Below, piece after piece: positions 7,453 to 14,872 of a DNA stretch of 15,186 nucleotides. This DNA is from Pseudomonadota bacterium. GTDB lineage: Bacteria > Desulfobacterota > WTBG01 > CAIYCZ01. The number at the start of each line of letters is the position of its first letter. Within the stretch, counting starts at the first letter, position 1. The stretch spans positions 1 to 15,186 of the forward strand of contig JAPLIX010000439.1 in NCBI GenBank assembly GCA_026388865.1. The letters are read 5' to 3'. The notes below the pieces were generated by a model. It was given only the letters and a program-made list of their open reading frames with translations, ran no database searches and was not told where the DNA came from. A program made the position numbers and the translations under genes.

Positions 7453-7947
7453 TTATTTCCACTCTGACTGGGCCCACTGTTTTAAAACAATCCTTCCTGA
7501 AGCCAGAGCGCCGATGGCAAATGTCTCGTTTTTACTGTTCTGAAGATACACGTAGCCCGGCGTGCTCAATCCCTGAGTGTTGATCGTCGCCCTGTCGTCT
7601 GCAAAGGAAATACCGTCCGATGGTATGGGGTCCCCCGCCTCTGCCGCGCTGATTGATGCCCTGCCGTGTCCAAAGGTAATGCCATCGGCCAGGGCTATGG
7701 GCTTGTCATTGCCTATGGTGTAGGTCCTGCCTTCGATGTTGAACTGTACCATGATGTCCCGGTTCTGTTTTACCGCAGTTGATCGTGCCTTGCGGATGTT
7801 TGAGCACATGTCTGCTGCAGAGTTGCGTAAGCGGTAGGTGGGAAGTGAGGTTACGACATTGGGCACGGCAACTAATCCCAGTGTTCCCATGATGCTGACG
7901 ACAACCATAAGTTCAGTCAAAGAAAAACCTTTTTGTTTTGTAATCAT
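7453..7947 (-). CDS. fimT: FimT/FimU/GspH-like minor pilin
   Basis: Pseudopilin-type minor pilin of 164 residues and first gene of cluster A. The leader MITKQKG is followed by FSLTELMVVVSIMGTLGLVAVP, with Glu at mature position 5. Then comes the GspH/FimT pattern: S-N-I-R-K-A-R-S-T-A-V-K-Q-N near 49-62 and a C-terminal beta region ending in A-S-G-R-I-V-L. This subunit links the minor-pilin tip to the growing pilus in homologous systems. Residues 88-100 and 111-123 are an internal repeat (DGI[TS]F...RA[ST]I). ATG 7947 is preceded by AGAGGTG at 8 bases. Whether cluster B has its own copy cannot be seen, because the window ends inside pilW. The family also includes GspH, but the neighbours point to type IV pili. 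Confidence 0.88.
   Translation of the reverse strand: MITKQKGFSLTELMVVVSIMGTLGLVAVPNVVTSLPTYRLRNSAADMCSNIRKARSTAVKQNRDIMVQFNIEGRTYTIGNDKPIALADGITFGHGRASISAAEAGDPIPSDGISFADDRATINTQGLSTPGYVYLQNSKNETFAIGALASGRIVLKQWAQSEWK
7581..7686 (-). repeat. 69-base-period internal duplication within fimT
   Basis: Segments 7581-7617 and 7650-7686 (plus strand) match at 28 of 37 positions by hand alignment, with a 69-base (23-codon) period and no gaps. They encode the paired motifs DGITF...RASIS and DGISF...RATIN. This looks like an old in-frame tandem duplication inside the pilin head domain. Confidence 0.6.
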
Positions 7948-8300
7948 TGCTTATCACCTCTTTCTGGTTTCATCCTGTACCTACCCTATCGCACAAACCA
8001 TTCCATGCTACGACTATCACCCGGCAGAGCAGTTAAAATTATCGATACTATACGATTTTAGAAGCATTTTTGTTGCGCCAGTATGATTTTATTTTTAAAC
8101 ATCGGGCCCACAATTAATTAACTTTATTAAATAATTTGTGGATTATTTTACTAATTCATACCGGGCTACTATTCACTTTCAATACTTACAAATGTTACGG
8201 CGTGCTATATAGGAAAGGAACTATAGTGCGGGCGACAAACGGAGAATACGTCCTTCTGCAAGTAAAAGCAGCTCGGGCAGCGCCATGCAGAGATTGATCA
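7948..8300 (-). promoter_or_regulatory. Intergenic region with probable promoter of cluster A
   Basis: This AT-rich gap of about 350 bases lies between the cluster B terminator and fimT, with no convincing gene on either strand. It should hold the cluster A promoter, since the terminator isolates it from cluster B. Two weak sigma70-like candidates on the minus strand are TTGAAA (8177-8182), 16 bases, TATGAA (8155-8160), and TTGTGG (8108-8113), 16 bases, TAAAAT (8086-8091). The second has its -35 box inside the inverted repeat at 8108-8141. Neither is strong. A 21-codon ATG frame (MALPELLLLAEG...) near 8222-8287 has no ribosome site and is probably chance. Confidence 0.4.
8108..8141. repeat. 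Imperfect AT-rich inverted repeat upstream of cluster A
   Basis: The arms CCACAATTAATTAA (8108-8121) and TTAAATAATTTGTGG (8127-8141) are complementary apart from one mismatch and one bulged base, around a 5-base loop. No U-tract follows, so it is not a terminator. Its position between the terminator of cluster B and fimT makes it a candidate operator for a dimeric regulator, or a 5' UTR hairpin. Confidence 0.45.
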
Positions 8301-8359
8301 GAAAAATAATAAAAAAGCCCTGCGCTGTGTTACCTAAAGCTATTACACAGCGGAGGGCT
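8301..8359 (-). terminator. Rho-independent terminator of cluster B
   Basis: The arms 8316-8330 (AGCCCTGCGCTGTGT) and 8345-8359 form a 15-bp stem with one mismatch around a 14-base loop. The minus-strand transcript continues into a U-rich tract (plus-strand A-run 8311-8316, with more A/T to 8301). It lies about 53 bases after the pilY1 copy B stop and separates the two clusters into distinct transcription units. Confidence 0.88.
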
Positions 8360-8411
8360 ATAGAATAAAGACCTGATGATTGGTTATCAGTTATGCGGGC
8401 ACATCGATCCG

Positions 8412-11400
8412 TTATTTACGATCCCACCCCTCTCTCCAGTACACCGTACCGCTCTTTACACTGACTGCCGGGATAACCGGAACTTCAACAATCACACCGG
8501 TGCTCTGCTGTCCATACAGGGTTCCTCCCACTTGTTTGCCCGTGTGGATGCCAAAGCTGGAAGCAAGTCCGGCGCCCAGTTCCATTTTTTCGGCGATATA
8601 GGTTTTCTGATTCAGCGCCGGGTTCACCAATACAGATTTTTTATAAGCTGTACCAGTTTCAAAATAGAGTGCGTAGAGTGTGCTGCTTCCGCTCGAAACG
8701 CATACATCAGTATCCGGGGTAAACGCAGGGAAAAGTGCTATACCGCCAAACACTGCGGGTTTATTGATCATGCGCTCTGACAGAGTCCCCGGCGCCAGCA
8801 GCTTATACCAGCCGTCTTTTGTCTGTGCCTTTTCTATCAGCTCATCAAATGTAATCTCTCCGCCCGCTGATACTTCAACCTTTCCGTCTGCCCTGACTTT
8901 ATATGCGTCAGAAGCCAGGAGATTGTCCATGGTGAGTTTACAGAGGGCATTATCCCCATACTTATGGTAGCATTTTTTAACGCTACTGTTTTCATCATAA
9001 CTGCTGTTGTAAAAGGGGTCTTTAATACCAAAGAGATAATTCTGCTGCGCTGCAACCAAACTATTAGGATTTTTATCCTCCGGGAACGAAAACTCGCCGG
9101 TACCTGTATACACCCATACATTATCCCTGGTATCAACGCTCAGCGCAAAGGGCGCGGAGAACGGGGCCGGTGCATTAAAGAGCGACGTCCATGTCCAGGT
9201 ATTCGGATCAAGACTATAGGATGCGTCCGTCCCTTCTGTATATGGCTGATTTTCTATGTTGATGCCAATTTTATAAACTTTTCCCTTCCTGCTTCCGTCC
9301 GTGTCAAGATATGATGTTCCGATATAGAGTGCATCTACGCTGTAATTGAGAGATTTGTCGAGGGATACCGGCGAATTCATGAATGCATTATTCTCAGGGG
9401 TCTGAAACCATCCCGGAAACATTGCAGGGGTATATAATTCGCCGGAAAATAAATCAACAATATACACGCGTCCCGGCTGGGAGCTTGTGCCGGCATAATC
9501 AGTCGGGCCTGAGCCGATAATGCAGAGCCATTTTTCATCTGCCACCGCACCTGTCGATGCTCTCTTAACCACCTTTATTACCGCCGGGATTGAGATAGTA
9601 AACCCGAGTCCCGGGAAGCTCTGCTCCCACAAAAATTTCGGCTGTGACGGGTCAGTTACATCGAGAGCAAAAAAGCTTGAGCTGAAGGTTCTGGTCTCTG
9701 TAGCTGTGCCATTGAAGGCACCGGTTACCGCTATAGGGTATCCTCCCATATTCATACCGCCGATAAGAACCGTGCCCCAGCCGTTAATATGGGTTGCATC
9801 GGGAGTAAAAATTTTCGCATCAACTACTTTCGGCTTTAAATCAACATAGCTCAGATGACCATAGCTAGGTAACGCGAGCCACTTCAGATGCGGCAGCAGG
9901 TTCCTGGGAATATATGCCCAGAGCTCCTCACCAATTCCAGCCGTGGCTCCCGGTGTAAATTTTTTCTCGGCAGAGTTATACTTTCCGGCACTGAACGCAT
10001 GGAGCATGCTGTCATTGGCCCCCACATACACCACGGTTTCTCGAGGATTCGTAACCGTATGAAAATTATAAAACTCCTGGTAGGATTTATCATCGTAGAG
10101 GATGCCATACTGTTCCACCGGTTTGGATATAGTTACCGGCGTAGAGTAGACGATGTCCCCCAGTTTCCAGGGATGCGTCTCAGCACCGATGGTGAAATCT
10201 TTTTTGCGCAGGGTCGGAGTACCGGTGTAAGCAGAAGTAGTATCATTTACCCCGCGTATAAAGTTTATGATATTAGACACGCGGTCCGTCTGAGTGGCCC
10301 CGAGGCTTTTGTAGGCCGTGTCATCAGTAACGTCGAGATAGGGCTTTAACAATTGCGCTTTGTCAGTGGTGAACGATGTGAATTCCCTGCCGATACCAGT
10401 ATAGGTAAAAATAGTCCGTTCTTCAGGAGAACGTTTCCAGAGCTTATTCCCGGCCTCCCATATGGGCTGTATCTGGTCCAATGGCACGTACTCAGGGTCA
10501 CCACTTTTCTGATAAGGGTTATTGCTATCAACAGCGTAGCGTTTTACCCTTGTATCTCCGGTGTCCGGATCCTGAAAGAATTCAATAATTCTGTCTTCTG
10601 TAGGGTTGAGACTGAAATCGTTATTCGTATCCTCGCGGATATTGCCATAGGCATCCACCCACAGGCACTGCAGGTATCCCGCCCAGGTAATATCATGGAG
10701 GCCGGTCTCGTCCGTGACCTTGGGTTTGAAATAAGCCTGGATAAGAGTTCCCTCCCCTTCTCCCGCGGTCGCAAGAACCGATACCGCCGAGCCTGCTGCA
10801 GCTTTCTGCAGAATGGCAGAAAAGGCTTTATTGAGCTGCTCATCGAGCCTGAGCGGATTCTGCACATAAAAATAGTTGTCCGGGACCCCGTCAATATCCG
10901 TGTCCCATTCTTTGGGATCATCGGGGATGTTATTTTTGTTAATATCCTCAAACCCGCCCCACTTCGCCGCATACCAGAGCGGGTTCTGCAGCAGTGACAC
11001 CCCGGAGGTTGACCCCACCGTAAATATTGTTGTACTGGTCAACGGTAACGCCGCACCTGCATGCTGCGGCGTGTCCAGGTAGTAATTGACATCTGACCCT
11101 GCCGCAGTATCCATATCCCGTACCACCAGATACGTCCCGTCCGCGGTGGTCCCGGATATGATATACCCCATGTGCTGAATAATACAGCCGGCTGCGTATT
11201 GTGAGGAATCAACAGTTACCATAACAGTATTACCCACCACCTGGTATTCATAAAACGCAATCGCATCCATATCATAGTCAGCACCCTGTTCCTGGTCTTC
11301 AAAATTGATCCGGAACCGCCCGTACCCGGGAGTGAGTGCTTCAACATAAAAGTCAACAATCTGATCGGTAGGCTGAAACGCGCCCTGGGTGCCGTCAATC

Positions 11401-13616
11401 CCGAGACACCCGCCCACTGATTTGGCAAACGGTACCAGGGTCACCTTTTTATCACCTATCGGTATCTCTATACGCGGCAGTGATGAAGAGAGCGCCACGG
11501 CAAAGGTGGTGATCTTCTGTGCGCCCTGCGCGGTCGGATTAACGTCTTGTGTGTGACCAAAATATGCCACTGCTGCGGAGTAAAAGCTCCCCTGTTTGGT
11601 CGGTTCCTCCGGGCACTGGCCACGGACGCTGCCCAAACCCGTTACACTCTTTGGCGTGCAGGCTCCATTATAGGTTGAGCCGGACTGTCCGATGTAAAAT
11701 GACCCGCTCACCCCCTCCTCGGTGCTGATGGTGTTGGCCAGCGTTGCTGCATTTAACCCGGTCACGTCCCCTGAATAGGAGCCGAATGCTGTCCCCGGCA
11801 CCTTGTCTGAATCATAGCTTGGAATGACATCGCTCAGGACCAGCATAAAGGGCTTGGCGCAGTAGCTGAACCCGGTGGTGGCATTATAGGGATCCTTCCA
11901 TGTTGCTTTTGGAAGACCCAGGGTGCTGTCATCAGTTGTGCCGGAATAATCAAAACTAGATGTCGCCGCAGCCTTTCCGGCAAAGTACCTCAGCGCTTCA
12001 TACATCATCTCCCCTATGGGATTGCCCCACATCCGGCATTCCCCTTCATTTAAAGGTCGGGTGCTAATCCATCCGCAGTTTTGATTATAGGAATAGTCCC
12101 CGTAGTTATACCCGACGATCCGCAGTTTATTAATAGTACTTATGATTCCGTTCACCGACGTGAACGAGCCGGTATTGGAATCTATCTCATCCTTAATTGA
12201 ACCGATATTCTTTCGCAGTACCCCGCCTGATTCATTCTTTGCATAGGAGCCGGTTATAAGGCCGAAATACATGCGGTCTGATTCACCGTAGCGCTGCAGC
12301 AGCCCGGTTGGCTTATACACGCCGGAGGGATATTTTTTGCAGTTGGACTCGGGCATGGAGGCAACGCCCACCTTTACCCGCACCACATAGTCGGTCATGG
12401 CGGAAGCGGGGATGGTTTTCTGCCAGTAGAGATAGTAGTTGTCATCGCCCGTACATTCCTGATGACGGAAGGTAATATTGTGAGTACCTGCCGTAAGGGC
12501 AATGCTTCCGCTGTGGGTTTGGCATGAGCATTTCCCGTGACCGCCATACCACCCGGCAACTACTGTTCCGTCAATAATCAGTTCCAACGCATCGTCACCA
12601 TCAATGGCAAAGCTCCAGGTCCCGGTTGAGGGCATAACAATCTGCCCCTGGAAAATCGTCAGGTAATAGTCCTGCTGTGAACTGAACGGGTTCCCGGTTC
12701 CGTTTATATAGCCGACCGAGCCGGTGCCAAATCGCTTTGTAACCGTGCCGTAATTATTAATAAGCGTTTCAAAATCCGCATGATTGGCCGGAAAAGATGT
12801 ATAGCCGGTCGTATTATACGTGGCCCTGGTCAGGTTTTGATACGCGCTCTGCGGCACTATCTCCCAGCTTGTGGTACCCGCGTGGGCGCAATTAGGGCCT
12901 GAACTGCCATCGAGGCATTTGGTCCCGGCATTCGGCCGCTCGATGGAGACCCACTCCCAGATCCGGTACCCGCTGTTGTCAAGCACCCGCAGCAGCGGAT
13001 TGCCGTTATCACTCAGCGTCGTGCTGGCAAACAGATGCCGCGTGCCGGAAGAGGGAAGCTGCAGCGGCGTATACTCCCTGATATCAAATCCGTCACGGGC
13101 AATGCTTTCATATTCTTTTCCCCAGGAATGGGCATCCTGGGGGATGTAGACCCGCTGCAGGACCGTTTCAGTAGCCGTATCCGTTGAGCGGTAGCCGCCG
13201 TAGAGCACCTTGCGCAGGCAGTCCATGCGCGACATGGTCAGGTAATTGAGAAAATCGCCGCTCCAGTGTCCCGAACATTTTTTATTGCTGGTAGTTGCCA
13301 CCGGCTCGAAACGGCTGTTAGCACTGCTATAGTCATAGCACTTATAGGAGTCAAAGTAGCCATAGTAGTCAATGGCGGGGTTGTACCCTATATCAAGAAC
13401 GCCGTCGTCGTTCAGGTCCGAGGCGTCATTGTATGCCTCAGTATAGAGCTTGTGGTCACGCTCCATCACCAGCATCACCAGCGGTGGAACTTCGCCCGCG
13501 AGAAACAGCGGGGCTGGCTGTACCGGCGGAGTGTTGGCACAGATGCCCTCCTGATGTACCCCGGTTAACAAGAAGCCAGCCAGCAATAGAGATAATACTG
13601 TTTCTTTTTTCATCAT
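8412..13616 (-). CDS. pilY1: PilY1-family type IV pilus tip adhesin with PA14-like module (copy B)
   Basis: Paralogue of the downstream pilY1, 1734 residues from the start used here, with the same layout. A signal peptide (likely cut after GICA) precedes an Asp loop D-L-N-D-D-G-V-L-D. The vWA-like region has no MIDAS, reading M-E-R-D-H-K at the expected place. The PA14-like module holds D-G-D-D at 339-342, I-D-G-T, W-Y-G and C-S-C. A Ca loop D-T-D-I-D-G-V-P-D lies at 905-913. The C-terminal propeller contains VYVGANDSMLHAF (Ser where copy A has Gly) and a loop D-K-S-L-N-Y-S-V-D at 1420-1428 that keeps the last Asp of the family Ca site. The open frame extends to an ATG at 13658 overlapping the pilX stop, but AGAGAGG sits just before the double ATG at 13616/13613 and a normal signal peptide begins there; 13613 is nearly as likely. 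Copies differ most in the propeller blades and C-terminal tail. Confidence 0.95.
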   Translation of the reverse strand: MMKKETVLSLLLAGFLLTGVHQEGICANTPPVQPAPLFLAGEVPPLVMLVMERDHKLYTEAYNDASDLNDDGVLDIGYNPAIDYYGYFDSYKCYDYSSANSRFEPVATTSNKKCSGHWSGDFLNYLTMSRMDCLRKVLYGGYRSTDTATETVLQRVYIPQDAHSWGKEYESIARDGFDIREYTPLQLPSSGTRHLFASTTLSDNGNPLLRVLDNSGYRIWEWVSIERPNAGTKCLDGSSGPNCAHAGTTSWEIVPQSAYQNLTRATYNTTGYTSFPANHADFETLINNYGTVTKRFGTGSVGYINGTGNPFSSQQDYYLTIFQGQIVMPSTGTWSFAIDGDDALELIIDGTVVAGWYGGHGKCSCQTHSGSIALTAGTHNITFRHQECTGDDNYYLYWQKTIPASAMTDYVVRVKVGVASMPESNCKKYPSGVYKPTGLLQRYGESDRMYFGLITGSYAKNESGGVLRKNIGSIKDEIDSNTGSFTSVNGIISTINKLRIVGYNYGDYSYNQNCGWISTRPLNEGECRMWGNPIGEMMYEALRYFAGKAAATSSFDYSGTTDDSTLGLPKATWKDPYNATTGFSYCAKPFMLVLSDVIPSYDSDKVPGTAFGSYSGDVTGLNAATLANTISTEEGVSGSFYIGQSGSTYNGACTPKSVTGLGSVRGQCPEEPTKQGSFYSAAVAYFGHTQDVNPTAQGAQKITTFAVALSSSLPRIEIPIGDKKVTLVPFAKSVGGCLGIDGTQGAFQPTDQIVDFYVEALTPGYGRFRINFEDQEQGADYDMDAIAFYEYQVVGNTVMVTVDSSQYAAGCIIQHMGYIISGTTADGTYLVVRDMDTAAGSDVNYYLDTPQHAGAALPLTSTTIFTVGSTSGVSLLQNPLWYAAKWGGFEDINKNNIPDDPKEWDTDIDGVPDNYFYVQNPLRLDEQLNKAFSAILQKAAAGSAVSVLATAGEGEGTLIQAYFKPKVTDETGLHDITWAGYLQCLWVDAYGNIREDTNNDFSLNPTEDRIIEFFQDPDTGDTRVKRYAVDSNNPYQKSGDPEYVPLDQIQPIWEAGNKLWKRSPEERTIFTYTGIGREFTSFTTDKAQLLKPYLDVTDDTAYKSLGATQTDRVSNIINFIRGVNDTTSAYTGTPTLRKKDFTIGAETHPWKLGDIVYSTPVTISKPVEQYGILYDDKSYQEFYNFHTVTNPRETVVYVGANDSMLHAFSAGKYNSAEKKFTPGATAGIGEELWAYIPRNLLPHLKWLALPSYGHLSYVDLKPKVVDAKIFTPDATHINGWGTVLIGGMNMGGYPIAVTGAFNGTATETRTFSSSFFALDVTDPSQPKFLWEQSFPGLGFTISIPAVIKVVKRASTGAVADEKWLCIIGSGPTDYAGTSSQPGRVYIVDLFSGELYTPAMFPGWFQTPENNAFMNSPVSLDKSLNYSVDALYIGTSYLDTDGSRKGKVYKIGINIENQPYTEGTDASYSLDPNTWTWTSLFNAPAPFSAPFALSVDTRDNVWVYTGTGEFSFPEDKNPNSLVAAQQNYLFGIKDPFYNSSYDENSSVKKCYHKYGDNALCKLTMDNLLASDAYKVRADGKVEVSAGGEITFDELIEKAQTKDGWYKLLAPGTLSERMINKPAVFGGIALFPAFTPDTDVCVSSGSSTLYALYFETGTAYKKSVLVNPALNQKTYIAEKMELGAGLASSFGIHTGKQVGGTLYGQQSTGVIVEVPVIPAVSVKSGTVYWREGWDRK

Positions 13617-13620
13617 TAAA

Positions 13621-13627
13621 CCTCTCT
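13621..13627 (-). promoter_or_regulatory. Ribosome binding site deciding the pilY1 copy B start
   Basis: AGAGAGG lies 4 bases before ATG 13616 and 7 bases before the adjacent ATG 13613. The upstream ATG at 13658 overlaps the pilX stop as TAATG. It would add 14 polar residues in front of the signal peptide, so it is not favoured. Confidence 0.6.
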
Positions 13628-13657
13628 GCTGCGTGCTGATTTTGCGGCTATGGTACA

Positions 13658-14323
13658 TTAGCGCGGCACAAATGCATAGCCGACAATAATCTCTGAAAAC
13701 GGGGTCGAAGGGTTTATCCCTCCGCCATCTAATCTGAGAAGTCTTGAAAATCTATTCTGCTTGGGATCCCATGCCGGCAGGGTTCCAAGACAATCCATAT
13801 TATAAATAACTTTATGCATGCTCACACCCATGCCCTCGCTTCCCGAGGCAAACTCCACGCCCCCTCCGGCAATATACTTTACCCCTATTTTATCCACATC
13901 TACATCAATGTTGAAGCGGTCTTTGACTCGAATCTCTATGTCAGCTGACTGCTCAACGCTGTCATGCTGTTTATCTTTATTCCAGACGCCGGACCCGGCA
14001 GGATAATCCTCTCTGCCTTCTAACAGAAAGTTACCATCTTTAATAGTTATGGTGCTGTTTGCGCCCAGGCGTGCCATAATCTCATTGTTTTCCCAGGTAC
14101 CGTATCCTTCTTTATTCCGAATAGCCTCAGCAGCAACCACGTAGCCGGCCTCTGCCTGGTAAATGGTTTCCTTGTGTACCCTTTCATTGCCTGCAATATC
14201 AATCTCAGTGGTACTGGTTATCATAGCGGCAACACCGATTATGCTGCATAAGACCAGCATGAACATGGCAAGCACCAGTATAAAGCCTTCTTCACCACAC
14301 AGGAGCTTAGGGTTGTGCTTCAT
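13658..14323 (-). CDS. pilX: PilX-like minor pilin (copy B)
   Basis: Minor pilin of 221 residues and paralogue of the cluster A PilX. The leader MKHNPKLLCGEEG precedes FILVLAMFMLVLCSIIGVAAM; mature position 5 is Leu, not Glu, as in copy A and GspK-like tip subunits. The PilX_N signature T-T-E-I-D-I-A-G-N-E-R...Y-Q-A-E-A-G is complete here, whereas copy A has V-S-A after Q-A-E-A. Copy B carries a few extra residues near the C-terminus (DPKQNRFSRLLRLDGGG). ATG 14323 is preceded by GAGGA at a rather long spacing of about 9-10 bases. It lies 38 bases after the restored pilV end, in the same transcript as pilY1. Confidence 0.88.
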   Translation of the reverse strand: MKHNPKLLCGEEGFILVLAMFMLVLCSIIGVAAMITSTTEIDIAGNERVHKETIYQAEAGYVVAAEAIRNKEGYGTWENNEIMARLGANSTITIKDGNFLLEGREDYPAGSGVWNKDKQHDSVEQSADIEIRVKDRFNIDVDVDKIGVKYIAGGGVEFASGSEGMGVSMHKVIYNMDCLGTLPAWDPKQNRFSRLLRLDGGGINPSTPFSEIIVGYAFVPR

Positions 14324-14361
14324 TAATTAATATCCTCACAATACGTGGTTTCCATTCTTAT

Positions 14362-14825
14362 TTACATGCTGGGCGAGACCAGAAATACCAGCGAAACCGG
14401 CCGCCCGCCTTCCATGGCCTCTACCCTGATGGTGGTTGTATTTTCCAATGGTGAGTTTGCAGCTATATACCAGGTCATGCTATAGTTTTTGACCGGAAGT
14501 TTAGGCAACTGAGAGTCATCGAAGCGCTCAGCGTTTGGCGGTCTCAGCCCCCATGCCAGGTCCCTGGATTTTTATCAAGGGCGGCAAGTTTTTCATATCC
14601 GCTATAATTATCTGCGCCAATTTTATAATTCTGTTTGCTGAAATTTATAAGCCATTCCATCCACTCTTCTGCTACAGAGGTCTTCTCGGTTAATACACCG
14701 GCAAAATAATTACTTTGGATTGCTCTGGTCTGCATCCCAGCAACGCCCAGAAGACCGACTGCCAGAACTACAATGGCAATCATAACCTCTAGGATGGTGA
14801 ATCCTGATTCTTGTAACTTGTTCAT
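14362..14825 (-). pseudogene. pilV: PilV-like minor pilin with a -1 frame break (copy B)
   Basis: The N-terminal frame starts at ATG 14825 (AGGAG ribosome site at 7 bases) with leader MNKLQESG and FTILEVMIAIVVLAVGLLGVAGMQ. It runs through ...LAALDKNPG and stops at TGA 14544. The missing C-terminus lies in another frame from about 14561 to TAA 14362: ...DLAWGL..., then W-Y-I-A-A-N-S-P-L-E-N-T-T-T, matching the cluster A PilV block I-T-A-N-S-P-V-E-N-T-T-T. One extra base near the GGG run at 14562-14564 (or the A5/T5 run at 14569-14573) restores an open frame of 154 residues. This may be a true mutation, a sequencing or assembly error, or, less likely, programmed frameshifting; the local A-run is not a canonical slippery heptamer. 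Confidence 0.8.
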
Positions 14826-14872
14826 GGTAACACTCCTAACCGGTGAGCACGTATCCAGTCTTGCTCTGTTTT

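Noticed and set aside
8061..8081. Possible sigma54 promoter (CTGGCGC...TGC) upstream of fimT
   Set aside because: Pilus genes are often sigma54-dependent, but the spacing between the GG and GC elements is 12 bases instead of the strict 10, so it does not fit.
8222..8310. Small hydrophobic minus-strand frame (MALPELLLLAEG...) between the clusters
   Set aside because: Only about 21 codons from its ATG, no ribosome site, and it starts just downstream of the cluster B terminator; most likely chance.
10353..10997. Long plus-strand open frame (214 codons) antisense to pilY1 copy B
   Set aside because: It lies wholly inside a strongly supported pilY1 gene, has no ribosome site or recognisable domain, and a similar plus-strand frame sits at the equivalent place in copy A, as expected of a shadow of the conserved coding strand.
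14560..14575. Programmed -1 ribosomal frameshift in pilV of cluster B
   Set aside because: The site reads T-AAA-AAT rather than a canonical slippery heptamer and no clear downstream stem-loop is evident; cluster A PilV needs no shift, so mutation or sequence error is simpler.
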